A DNA stretch of 64,000 bases from Trichomonas vaginalis G3 (Eukaryota; Parabasalia; Trichomonadida; Trichomonadidae). Shown here one piece after another: positions 53,807 to 63,381 of this stretch (the stretch's first letter is position 1; each line of letters opens with the position of its first letter). The notes under the pieces were generated by a model that worked only from the letters and a program-made list of their open reading frames with translations, searched no databases and was not told the origin of the DNA. The translations under genes were made by a program, and so were the position numbers. The stretch spans positions 12,542,522-12,606,521 of the forward strand of contig NC_067204.1 of the NCBI RefSeq assembly GCF_026262505.1, written 5' to 3'.

Positions 53807-56800
53807 TTAGATATTTGTAGCACCATGTTCAACTAAGAAAGTGATAATACTTGTTGCTTTAATTTTGGTAGCAATACCAAGAGGGCATTCATTAATATCG
53901 AAAGGATTTCATAAAATAATGATAAATATGAAGAGAAAGATAATGTTATAATACGATGATAAATATGAAAAGAAAGAGAATACCATAAAACAATGATAAA
54001 TATTTAAAAAAGGATAATGTAATAAAACAATGATAAATATGAAAAGAAAGAAAATGTAATATAACAATGATAAATATGAAAAGAAAGATAATGTAATATA
54101 ACAATAATAAATATGAAAAGAAAGAGAATTCTATCAAACAATGATAAATATGAAAAGAGAGAGAATAAGTTTCATGTTAACATCTGCACCATGTTCAACT
54201 AGGAATTGAACAATTTCTATTGAATTCGATTTGATTGCAATACTAAGGGGGCATTCATTAATATCGAAAGAATTTGATAAAACAATGATAAATATGAAAA
54301 GAAAGAAAATGTAATATAACAATGATAAATATGAAAAGAAAGATAATTAAATAAAACAATGATAAATATGAAAAGAAAGATAATTAAATAAAACAATGAT
54401 AAATATGAAAAGAAAGATAATGTAATATAACAATAATAAATATGAAAAGAAAGAGAATTATATAAAACAATGATAAATATGAAAAGAAAGAGAATAAGTT
54501 TCATATTAACATCTGCACCATGTTCAACTAGGAATTGAACAATTTCTATTGAATTCGATTTGATTGCAATACTAAGGGGGCATTCATTAATATCGAAAGA
54601 ATTTGATAAAACAATGATAAATATGAAAAGAAAGAAAATTAAATAAAACAATGATAAATATGAAAAGAAAGAAAATTAAATAAAACAATGATAAATATGA
54701 AAAGAAAGAAAATGTCATAAAACAATGATAAATATGAAAAGAAAGATAATTAAATAAAACAATAATAAATATGAAGAGAAAGAGAATAAGTTTCATGTTA
54801 ACATCTGCACCATGTTCAACTAGGAATTGAACAATTTCTATTGAATTCGATTTGATTGCAATACTAAGGGGGCATTCATTAATATCGAAAGAATTTGATA
54901 AAACAATGATAAATATGAAAAGAAAGAGAATTCTATCAAACAATGATAAATATGAAAAGAGAGAGAATAAGTTTCATGTTAACATCTGCACCATGTTCAA
55001 CTAGGAATTGAACAATTTCTATTGAATTCGATTTGATTGCAATACTAAGGGGGCATTCATTAATATCGAAAGAATTTGATAAAACAATGATAAATATGAA
55101 AAGAAAGATAATGTTATAAAATAATGATAAATATGAAAAGAAAGAGAATTCCATAAAACAATGATAAATATGAAAAGAGAGAGAATAAGTTTCATGTTAA
55201 CATCTGCACCATGTTCAACTAGGAATTGAACAATTTCTATTGAATTCGATTTGATTGCAATACTAAGGGGGCATTCATTAATATCGAAAGAATTTGATAA
55301 AACAATGATAAATATGAAAAGAAAGAAAATGTAATATAACAATGATAAATATGAAAAGAAAGAGAATTCCATAAAACAATGATAAATATGAAAAGAAAGA
55401 AAATGTCATAAAACAATGATAAATATGAAAAGAAAGAGAATTCTATCAAACAATGATAAATATGAAAAGAAAGATAATGTCATAAAACAATGAAAAATAT
55501 GAAGAGAAAGAGAATAAGTTTCATGTTAACATCTGCACCATGTTCAACTAGGAATTGAACAATTTCTATTGAATTCGATTTGATTGCAATACTAAGAGGA
55601 AACTCATTAATATCGAGAGAATTTTATAAAACAATGATAAATATGAAGAGAAAGAGAATGTCATAAAACAATGATAAATATGAAAAGAAAGATAATGTAA
55701 TATAACAATAATAAATATGAAAAGAAAGAGAATGTGATAAAACAATGATAAATATGAAGAGAAAGAGAATTCTATCAAACAATGATAAATATTTAAAAAA
55801 GGATAATGTAATAAAACAATGATAAATATGAAAAGAAAGAAAATGTAATATAACAATGATAAATATGAAAAGAAAGATAATGTCATAAAACAATGATAAA
55901 TATGAAAAGAAAGAAAATGTAATAAAACAATGATAAATATGAAAAGAAAGAAAATGTAATATAACAATGATAAATATGAAAAGAAAGATAATGTCATAAA
56001 ACAATGAAAAATATGAAGAGAAAGAGAATTCTATCAAACAATGATAAATATGAAAAGAGAGAGAATAAGTTTCATGTTAACATCTGCACCATGTTCAACT
56101 AGGAATTGAACAATTTCTATTGAATTCGCTTTGATTGCAATACTAAGGGGGCATTCATTAATATCGAAAGAATGTCATAAAACAATGATAAATATGAAAA
56201 GAAAGAAAATGTCATAAAACAATGATAAATATGAAAAGAAAGATAATGTCATAAAACAATGAAAAATATGAAGAGAAAGAGAATTCTATCAAACAATGAT
56301 AAATATGAAAAGAAAGATAATGTAATATAACAATAATAAATATGAAAAGAAAGATAATGCCATAAAATAATGATAAATATGAAAAGAAAGAGAATGCCAT
56401 AAAACAATGAAAAATATGAAGAGAAAGAGAATTCTATCAAACAATGATAAATATGAAGAGAAAGAGAATTCTATCAAACAATGATAAATATGAAAAGAAA
56501 GATAATTAAATAAAACAATAATAAATATGAAAAGAAAGAAAATGTCATAAAACAATGATAAATATGAAAAGAAAGATAATTAAATAAAACAATAATAAAT
56601 ATGAAAAGAAATAGATCATGAATTTTGTTGATATCTTCTCCATTAGAAAGTAAATAAGATGCAACATCATAATTTCCGAAATGCATATTTTCTGCTATTG
56701 AATCGGGAGTTTGTCCAAAATTTGATTGAAGGTACTCAACAATTTCATAGTGTCGATAATTCAATGCTTTATTAATCATGTTATCAAATGATTTACCTTC

Positions 56801-57430
56801 TTCTATCATTTGCATAAAAATGTTTTGATTTCCGCCTTGAACAGCATATTTTTCGGAGTAATCAGTGTATTGAGCTCCTAAATTTTTCAAGTAATTGAAA
56901 CATAATTCTGAGCCATATTTAATTGCACAATCAAGTGGTGTGATTTTATTACTCTCCTGATTAATATCAAGGTTTGGGAATTTACTCTTAAGATCATCAA
57001 TTTTATCCCATGCAATATAGTATAAAGGAGAATCTGTTGAATATAAATTCAGAATTTCTTCTTCTTTTATTTTAGGTTTGAAGTTTTCAAATTTGAAGCC
57101 TTGATAATGTAGAAGTGTCGCCAATTTCTCATTATCTGGTTTATTGATGTATGAAAATGCGTTTGATATCTTTTGGTAAAGTTCTGAAAATAATTTAATT
57201 TCTTTATCACGAATTTGTGAAAAAACATCAATCAAACGAAGCGCCATTTGGATAGTTATTTTGTTGGTTGTTATTAATTCGATAATTTGCGAAGATAATT
57301 GTATAATATTATTGGAATTGATGCCCCAAATAATTTTTGATGCTTGATCTGGGTATTCGAATACCTTAATTGGCTTAAGGTCACTGTAATTGCACCAATT
57401 TTCTTTTTTTGGCTGCTGTGAACTTGTCAT
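53807..57430 (-). pseudogene. DUF3447-type ankyrin gene broken up by minisatellite blocks
   Basis: The first 270 codons (57,430 to about 56,617) are open and encode a trichomonad ankyrin protein: MTSSQQPKKENWCNYSD start, a helical N-terminal domain of the DUF3447 kind (residues about 20-150), then ankyrin repeats (TPLDCAIKYGSELCFNYLKN; YEIVEYLQSNF; VASYLLSNGEDIN). The frame then enters a 37-bp minisatellite and stops at 56,474. Eight further ankyrin-coding units follow, seven near identical (FDINECPLSIAIKSNSIEIV, then QFLVEHGADVN) and a last diverged one ending LVEHGATNI and a stop at 53,807. Each is separated from the next by minisatellite. No splice-like borders are seen. Unless the blocks are removed, the protein would end early with a Phe/Ile-rich tail. 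Confidence 0.7.
53905..56617. repeat. 37-bp minisatellite interleaved with ankyrin units
   Basis: Unit TGATAAATATGAAAAGAAAG followed by 17 variable bases ending in AACAA; about 53 units by eye. Blocks of about 7, 6, 5, 2, 3, 6, 12 and 12 units. Ankyrin units begin (TTCATGTTAACATCTGC edge) at 54,171, 54,500 (with TTCATATT), 54,792, 54,973, 55,191, 55,520 and 56,071, so spacings are 329, 292, 181, 218, 329 and 551, each equal to 107 + 37n. Variants of the unit are shared between blocks in runs, so whole stretches were copied. Confidence 0.9.
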
Positions 57431-58680
57431 GCTTTTTAAAAAATTTGACTAGCCAAAACTCACTTCACTGAAATACCCGGAAAAATTTGTAAAAAATTAG
57501 TCTGTGACACTTTATGTCTTAAAAATGTGAGTTAGAGAGAAAGAATTTTGAATTATTGATGTTTCCGAGCAATGATTCCACAAGAAAACTTATTAAAATT
57601 TGTTCTGTGTATAACACCTCATTAAACTACAAGTGTAAACAATTTGCAAATGTAAAGTACAATTTAGAATCATTCGTGAATCTGGAATTTTATAGCATAC
57701 GATTATTTTTCCATTGAAAAAAATTCGCCAAAAACTTGATATATGTAATCTTTGTTATGTATTCTTTATATAATTTTTTTTCAATAAAAATAATCGTACA
57801 CTACAAAATTATAAATTTAGAATCAGTTGTGAATCTGGAATTTTGTTGCATACGATAATTTTTCTATTTAATCTCCCTAAAAATGGCCTGAAAACGTATT
57901 AGCTAATACAAGCAAGGTTAGCTAATGAATCTATCCATATAAAATTCATGTCTAATCTTGTTTGCAAAGCGAATAAGCTTCAGTTCTCATATGAGTGTCA
58001 AAAAGGTGAGGATATAATAGGGAGAGTATCACCGAGTCACCCAGCTTAGTTCACTTTTTGATGGGAAATAACCGTTTTTCACCAAAACATTTTTTTTCAC
58101 CAAAAAAATGGGTACGTTATATACAAAAATAATTGTACACTTCAAAATTCCTTATAGATTCACCTCTGAATTCCAAATGATAGTTTTGTAGCATTTTTTA
58201 AAAAAATGCTACAAAATTAACATCATTCTTCCAAAAATTGAGTTTCACTCAATTTTTGGAAGAATGATTGGAATTTTATTATGAATACATGTCTGTCACT
58301 TTTTAAGGATGCATTACTTTTTGTAAAATGTCAGTCACCCATCTCTCCCGTGAAATTTTTGAGGTTTTTCGCTTGCATTTGATAATCTTTCACTTAATGA
58401 TTATGCATGGTTTACACGCAAATCGCATCATTCTCTATGCGTTCGCTATGAATATGGACAGATTTTTATAAGTTCATGTGTTGATTTTTGTGCTAAAGGT
58501 GTATTAGTTGCTTGAACTAACCGGATCTCTGAATCTTTAATAATTTCACCAATGTTATTTAAAACATCATGTGACTTCTTTAAAAATTGCATATAAATTT
58601 TAGAAAACGCAAATTGAGAATCATGCAAATATTTTTACGGAAAAGCAAATTGAGAATCATGTGCCGTTGTAGAGATTGAA
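57431..58680. other. Intergenic, AT-rich, with duplicated stretch and hairpins
   Basis: No convincing gene. A stretch of about 55 bases around TGAATCTGGAATTTTATAGC recurs (about 57,662-57,716 and 57,813-57,868), with a third weaker relative near 58,145-58,195. Two perfect hairpins follow at 58,184-58,268. The motif AAATTGAGAATCATG occurs twice near 58,610-58,660, shortly before the next gene. Confidence 0.65.
58184..58268. repeat. Two adjacent perfect hairpins
   Basis: First: TTTTGTAGCATTTTTT (58,184-58,199) and its complement (58,201-58,216), one base between. Second: 22-base arms at 58,222-58,243 and 58,247-58,268 with a TTC loop; the arm begins ATCATTCTTCC. Five bases separate the two hairpins. 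Confidence 0.92.
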
Positions 58681-59670
58681 ATGAAATGTTTTGTAATGTC
58701 ACTTTTTATTGCGATGACACACAAGGTAACTTTTGATCAAAGGATGGAAGAATTTGCAATCACCACGAACCGTGGTTTTATGATTTACGAATTCGCAACC
58801 GGAACATTGCTTTATGAAGCAATGTTTCCAGGAGGCGGCGCACTTTGCATTTCTCTTCTTTCAGACTCGAATGTTATCGCATGTTGTGGAGATGACTCTC
58901 GCGAGGGATTCTCTGCCAACACAGTTGTTATATGGGATCGTAAAGATAACAAAGTTATTGGTCTTTTCCAAGTTGAAAATAAGATATTAGACTTAAAATT
59001 CAAATTAGATTACATTATCGTTGCTCATGGAACCAAGATTTCATTTCACGACAGCTTCGATTTTACAGAAAAACTAATGTGCACAAATCCGATCCAAGAT
59101 CAGCTTGCTTTTGCTATTGTCCCATCAAGCACGATATATTATACAGCATTACCAGCAAAGAATTCGAAATCAATACAGATTATAGATTATCACGATCCGA
59201 ATTACGTTCTTGGCATAATTCCAATAAATGTAACAAAAGTGAACTGCGTTGCTTTCGATCGCAAGGGCGAGCTAGTGGCAATCGTTACCGATGAAGGCAA
59301 GAATATTCAGCTCTGGGATGTTTATGAATTGAAACTCGTAGCTACATATAAGCGCGGCATGCGCTCATGCAATGTTACTGGTATTGACTTCGACAGCTTG
59401 TCATCTTTCTTCATTATGACTACTTTAAGAGGTACATTGCACGCATTTGCAATTCCGACACCCAAAGAAAGAGAAACAATAGATCCTAAGTCACCAATGC
59501 GATCTAAGTTCAGCTTCGAAATTCCAAAAGGCATCAACTTCCACTGCCGTTTCGATTTAGCCGGTTATATGATAACTGGCATTTCCGAAAACGGCGCATT
59601 CAGGAAGTTCAGACTTGATATCGAAAAGAATCAAATTGTTTCTGAATCAGAACTCCAACTTAGTTTATAA
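58681..59670 (+). CDS. PROPPIN, WIPI/Atg18-like phosphoinositide-binding WD protein
   Basis: A 329-aa beta-propeller protein. PROPPINs bind PI3P and PI(3,5)P2 on membranes and act in autophagy and endosome traffic. Support: seven-bladed size; LDLKFKLDYIIVAHGTKISF in the place of the family's KL..D.IVVVL..KI.VY blade; NIQLWDVYELKLVATYKRGM with KRG in the position of the lipid-binding FRRG; and LRGTLHAFAI after it, where others have KGTIHIF. The changed FRRG is notable and could alter lipid binding. Start may be 58,681, 58,696 or 58,714; the last begins MTHKVTFDQR, closest to the usual N-terminus. No close operon-like neighbour. Confidence 0.7.
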   Translation: MKCFVMSLFIAMTHKVTFDQRMEEFAITTNRGFMIYEFATGTLLYEAMFPGGGALCISLLSDSNVIACCGDDSREGFSANTVVIWDRKDNKVIGLFQVENKILDLKFKLDYIIVAHGTKISFHDSFDFTEKLMCTNPIQDQLAFAIVPSSTIYYTALPAKNSKSIQIIDYHDPNYVLGIIPINVTKVNCVAFDRKGELVAIVTDEGKNIQLWDVYELKLVATYKRGMRSCNVTGIDFDSLSSFFIMTTLRGTLHAFAIPTPKERETIDPKSPMRSKFSFEIPKGINFHCRFDLAGYMITGISENGAFRKFRLDIEKNQIVSESELQLSL

Positions 59671-60171
59671 TATTTATTTCTTATTATTATAAAAACTATG
59701 CAGTAAGTATTAACTTTCATTGGTGTTTACTCCCCTAAAGATTGTTCTCGTTTAAAATCGATAAAAAAAAATAAAATAATTTTTTTTACTCCATGAATTT
59801 CATAAAAATAAAACTCAATACTTTCATATTTTGCTCGTTTTCACGATAAATATTTCTTGGTTTTAGATAAATTGTTAAATTAAATCAAATTGATATATAA
59901 TACTTGATATACATGCAATTCTCCAACCATAATGACAAACAATCTTGTGTAGTATAATTATAAGAGTATTTTATGTTCTAGAAATAATATTATAGCATTA
60001 AATTGAATATGATTTTGTTGAAGTTCATGATTTATCAATTGAAATTATTCAAAATAGATCATGATTGATCCATAGAACTATGATGCTATGTATTTGAGGG
60101 GAGATCGTTATTAATTTTGATGAAATTTTTCGTTTTTACATCAAAATTGAGGTAAAAATAATCGTTTTCAA
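59671..60171. other. Intergenic, AT-rich
   Basis: No gene, RNA or clear repeat seen. Contains the likely 3' end of the PROPPIN gene and the promoter of CFAP410. Just before the CFAP410 start it reads TCGTTTTCAAATG, with a TCA near the start as in trichomonad initiators. Confidence 0.6.
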
Positions 60172-60753
60172 ATGTCTCAAACTCTCACTTCAGAGATTGT
60201 ACTCAAAAAGACAAAGAATGATTCACTTAACTCTGTTAAGAATCTAAACTTGTGGGGCTACAGTCTCAAGGATATCTCAGAAATAAAGAATTTACCAAAT
60301 TTGGAAACTTGCGCTTTATCAGTTAACGAAATAGATAGTCTCGAACCATTTTCACACTGCAAGCACCTTCAAGAACTCTTCCTTCGTAAAAATAAAATTG
60401 CCGAATTTCAACAATTAAAATACTTAATGGAATTACCAAATCTTAAAGTATTATGGCTTTCAGATAATCCAATTACAAACCTCGATGACTACAGATTATT
60501 TACAATTGCTCTTCTTCCAAATCTTACAAAATTAGATCAAGTAGACATCACAGAAGAAGAAAGACAAGCAGCTCGTCAAAAGTTCCCTGATCCGGTTTCA
60601 AAATTATCTTCTCCTGAACCAGAACCAGCTGCTCAAGAAACACCAGAACAAGAAGCAGCTTTGAACGCAATCAGAGCTTTATTGCCCCATATGGGACCAA
60701 CAGAGCTTACCGCACTTCGTGCTGCTGTTATTACAGCTCGTACAAAGAAATAA
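60172..60753 (+). CDS. CFAP410: CFAP410 (C21orf2-like) ciliary leucine-rich repeat protein
   Basis: A 193-aa protein of basal bodies and cilia, needed for ciliogenesis in animals. Leucine-rich repeats cover residues about 20-110, with the family's own wording: VKNLNLWGYSLKDISEIKNL, CALSVNEIDSLEPFSHCKHL, ELFLRKNKIAEFQQLKYL and LPNLKVLWLSDNP. An LRR cap follows (LLPNLTKLDQVDITEEE). After a P/E-rich linker the last 30 residues (ALNAIRALLPHMGPTELTAL) form the short helical C-terminal domain known for oligomerisation. Length is in the usual range. It lies 352 bases upstream of CFAP52 on the same strand; each gene has its own start signal. Confidence 0.88.
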   Translation: MSQTLTSEIVLKKTKNDSLNSVKNLNLWGYSLKDISEIKNLPNLETCALSVNEIDSLEPFSHCKHLQELFLRKNKIAEFQQLKYLMELPNLKVLWLSDNPITNLDDYRLFTIALLPNLTKLDQVDITEEERQAARQKFPDPVSKLSSPEPEPAAQETPEQEAALNAIRALLPHMGPTELTALRAAVITARTKK

Positions 60754-61105
60754 TTTAAATTATCCATAATTACTTGTATACTTATTCAATGCAATCATCA
60801 TATTTACGAAAAAAAAGTTGACTGTGTTATTTAAAAACAAATTATTTTTTTTATATAAAAATATTAACTGGTAACTATATCCTTGCACGCGCTAATTGAT
60901 ATCTCTTAGAAATTTTATGAACATGTTACTTAGAATGAAGCCTAAAATAATAAATACCGATATCAATAAAAACTAAAATGCTATATTTTTAGTAATATTC
61001 TACTGCATAATTGATTTGTAGATCATGGAGATATATATTATGCAATTTAATCAGAAAAATAAAACCTCCTCTAAAAATTTAAATAACGGATTTTAGAACA
61101 TTCAA
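60754..61105. other. Intergenic, AT-rich, CFAP410-CFAP52 spacer
   Basis: Nothing coding seen. TTTAAATT follows the CFAP410 stop, compatible with the TAAA polyadenylation signal of trichomonads. The sequence right before the CFAP52 start is AGAACATTCAAATG, like that before CFAP410 (TTTTCAAATG). Confidence 0.6.
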
Positions 61106-62923
61106 ATGGCTGACGAACTCAAGCTCTGTTCAACTATTGGTTTCTCTGGTCAAGTAGCAGGAGGCCTTATAGCACATCCAGACAACAAGCATATTATTTA
61201 TCCACTTGGCTCAATTCTCGTTGTTATGGAGAAGGGAAAGGCTGCAACCCAGCGTTTCCTTACAGGACATACAAGCGAGATCACAGCAATTGCTGTTTCC
61301 CGCTCAGGCCACTACATTGCATCTGGCCAGTATTCAGCAATCGATCAGGAGTCTACACTTATTCTTTGGGACTTCGATAAGATGGCTCAAGTCGCAAAAT
61401 GGACAATGCACAAGGACTCAATTCGTTGCTTATCATTCTCCATGTCCGACAAGTACCTTGCTTCCCTTGGTGGCGATGATAGAATCGTTATTTGGGACGT
61501 TGCTCGTCGCGCTGGCCTTAATGGCTCAACAGCCACAATTGGCTCAACAGGTGGATGCAACTGCGTCGGATTTTCTAACAACGACGATCAATTCTTCGTT
61601 TCTGCGGGTGATACAAACGTCCGTTTCTGGAGAATTGATGAAGAGCGCCGCAATTTCACAGCAGACAACATGAAGCTCGATATTACAAAGCGTAACGTTA
61701 CAGCACTTTCTCTCGATGCTAACGATACATACGTATATTGCGGAACTACAACTGGTGATGTTCTTAAGGTCCACTGCGAGCAGAAGAAGCTCATCACAGT
61801 CGGCCCACGCAAGCCAATTGGCGAAGGCATCACAGCTCTTCAAGTTACTCCATGGGGAGATATCGCCGTTGGTTCTGGCTGCGGCCGTGTAGCCATCCTT
61901 GATGCTGGCGACCTCCATGCCATCACAGGAACAGATCTCCAGGGCCGTGTTACATCAGTTTCCGTTGTTCCAAGAACAAACTCCGAAATTCTTTGCGGCA
62001 CCTCCGAATCCGACATCTGCTCCATCAACACAGATACATTCAAGGCCTCCATCCTTTCTAAAGGCCACTCATCCGCCATCTCAGATGTATTCTTCCCAGA
62101 ACGCTCTTCAGACATGTTCCTTACCTGCTCATCCGGTGGCTTCCACGTCTGGAACAGTCGTACATACCAAGAACTCCTCCGTGTCTCTCTCGCCCGTTCC
62201 GAATGCAACTGCATCGCCGTCCCAGCCGATGGCAAGATCATTCTTACAGGCTGGAGCGATGGCCGTATCAGAGGCTACGCTCCACAGTCCGGCCGCGAGC
62301 TCTGGGTCATCAACGGTGCCCATCTTAACGGTGTTACAGCAATTGCAGCACGTGGTTCATTCATTGTCACAGGCGGCATGACAGGCGACATTTCTATTTG
62401 GGAACTCGGCGCCAAGAACATGCATCTTGTCAAGACACTCAAGGAGCACCACCAGATGGTCTCTCAGATCAAGTTCTCACGCGATGGAAACGAGTTCTGG
62501 TCATGCTCACACGATGGCTCCGTCATCATTTGGGATGCAAACCGCGTTGTTTCTCGCCAGAGATTCATGCAACAGGCTTTCTTCAATGGAGCTGATGTCC
62601 ACACAGAAACAGGCATTCTCGTTACAGTTTCTTCTGATAAGAGAATCGTATTCTGGGATGGCTTCAACGCTTCAATCATCCGTGAGCTCGAAGCTTCCGT
62701 CAACGCACAGCCAAATTCAATCTGTTTGTCTCCAGACGAAACAAAGTTCGTAACAGGAGGTGATGACAAACTCGTAAAGGTTTGGGGATTCCAGACAGGC
62801 CAGCTCGAAGCTCTAGGTAAGGGCCACTGCGGCAACATCAAGAAGGCAATCTACTCTCCTGACCAGTCAATCATTGTTTCTGTTGGCGCTGAGGGTGGCA
62901 TTTACATTTGGAAAATGAAATAA
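61106..62923 (+). CDS. CFAP52: CFAP52 (WDR16) ciliary WD-repeat protein
   Basis: A 605-aa protein of the axoneme, known as an inner-junction and microtubule-lumen component of doublet microtubules. It has two WD40 propellers, as in other CFAP52 proteins of about 620 aa. Family wording: IGFSGQVAGGLIAHPDNKHI, IIYPLGSILVV, RSGHYIASGQ, STLILWDF, CGTTTGDVLKV, ELLRVSLARSECNCIA, GRELWVINGAHLNGVTAIA, IRELEASV, FVTGGDDKLVKVW and a C-terminal GGIYIWKMK. Codons end in C or G far more often than in the neighbours (for example CTC, GGC, CGC), which suits a highly expressed gene. Start supported by TTCAAATG. Confidence 0.92.
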   Translation: MADELKLCSTIGFSGQVAGGLIAHPDNKHIIYPLGSILVVMEKGKAATQRFLTGHTSEITAIAVSRSGHYIASGQYSAIDQESTLILWDFDKMAQVAKWTMHKDSIRCLSFSMSDKYLASLGGDDRIVIWDVARRAGLNGSTATIGSTGGCNCVGFSNNDDQFFVSAGDTNVRFWRIDEERRNFTADNMKLDITKRNVTALSLDANDTYVYCGTTTGDVLKVHCEQKKLITVGPRKPIGEGITALQVTPWGDIAVGSGCGRVAILDAGDLHAITGTDLQGRVTSVSVVPRTNSEILCGTSESDICSINTDTFKASILSKGHSSAISDVFFPERSSDMFLTCSSGGFHVWNSRTYQELLRVSLARSECNCIAVPADGKIILTGWSDGRIRGYAPQSGRELWVINGAHLNGVTAIAARGSFIVTGGMTGDISIWELGAKNMHLVKTLKEHHQMVSQIKFSRDGNEFWSCSHDGSVIIWDANRVVSRQRFMQQAFFNGADVHTETGILVTVSSDKRIVFWDGFNASIIRELEASVNAQPNSICLSPDETKFVTGGDDKLVKVWGFQTGQLEALGKGHCGNIKKAIYSPDQSIIVSVGAEGGIYIWKMK

Positions 62924-63381
62924 GTCTGAATAATTTTTATATTTTTTTTAAAACATTTTTTCCAAATTTTATTTTGATAAATTAACAATCTTCTTAACGT
63001 TGATAATCTTTTTTATTACATCTATAAGGATAACAACAAAGAACTTTTACGTTCATTAATGGTTAAAGATATCTGAACTGTTTTGGCGGTTAATCTCATA
63101 TAAAAATTTATTTGGTTCCTTCAAATTGAAAAACTTATAGTCATCATATCCAAATTGTTTGATTCATTTAGCTGATTTGAGTATAAAATGAGAACAAAAA
63201 TTCGATCTGATTGCTTTACCAAAATAGAAATATTTCTGAAAGTTCTGAAAATTTCATTTGGTATTTAATTCAATAGTATTGAATTTATTTACCAACATGA
63301 AATTGTTTTCATAGATTCTTCTTAGAGAAATGAATGCGAAAAACATTTGTTCTGATCATACGTTTAATATTATCATTTTTC
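62924..63381. other. Intergenic, AT-rich
   Basis: No gene or strong repeat seen. A TCATT motif at 63,373-63,377, shortly before the next start codon, fits the trichomonad initiator TCA(C/T)(A/T). Confidence 0.6.
63373..63377 (+). promoter_or_regulatory. Initiator-like TCATT
   Basis: Matches the trichomonad initiator consensus TCA(C/T)(A/T), with its A about 7 bases before the start codon at 63,382, the usual short distance. A five-base match alone is weak. Confidence 0.4.

Noticed and set aside
53946-56555. Many minus-strand open frames rich in Phe, Ile and Tyr that look like multi-span membrane proteins
   Set aside because: They are readings of a 37-bp minisatellite in its three frames; the same peptide words recur in every block.
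53905-56617. CRISPR-like array (regular repeats with interspersed segments)
   Set aside because: The segments between repeat blocks are copies of one ankyrin-coding unit, block lengths vary, and the host is eukaryotic.
53905-56617. Introns between ankyrin exons
   Set aside because: Borders of the blocks show no GT...AG or the conserved trichomonad branch/3' signal on the coding strand, and the blocks are pure minisatellite.
58446-58628. 60-codon minus-strand open frame before the PROPPIN gene
   Set aside because: No family, no initiator and repeated motifs inside it; could be a gene remnant but there is nothing to support it.
61206-62841. Long alternative frames on both strands within CFAP52
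   Set aside because: Shadows of the CFAP52 gene, whose GC-rich codons keep other frames open.
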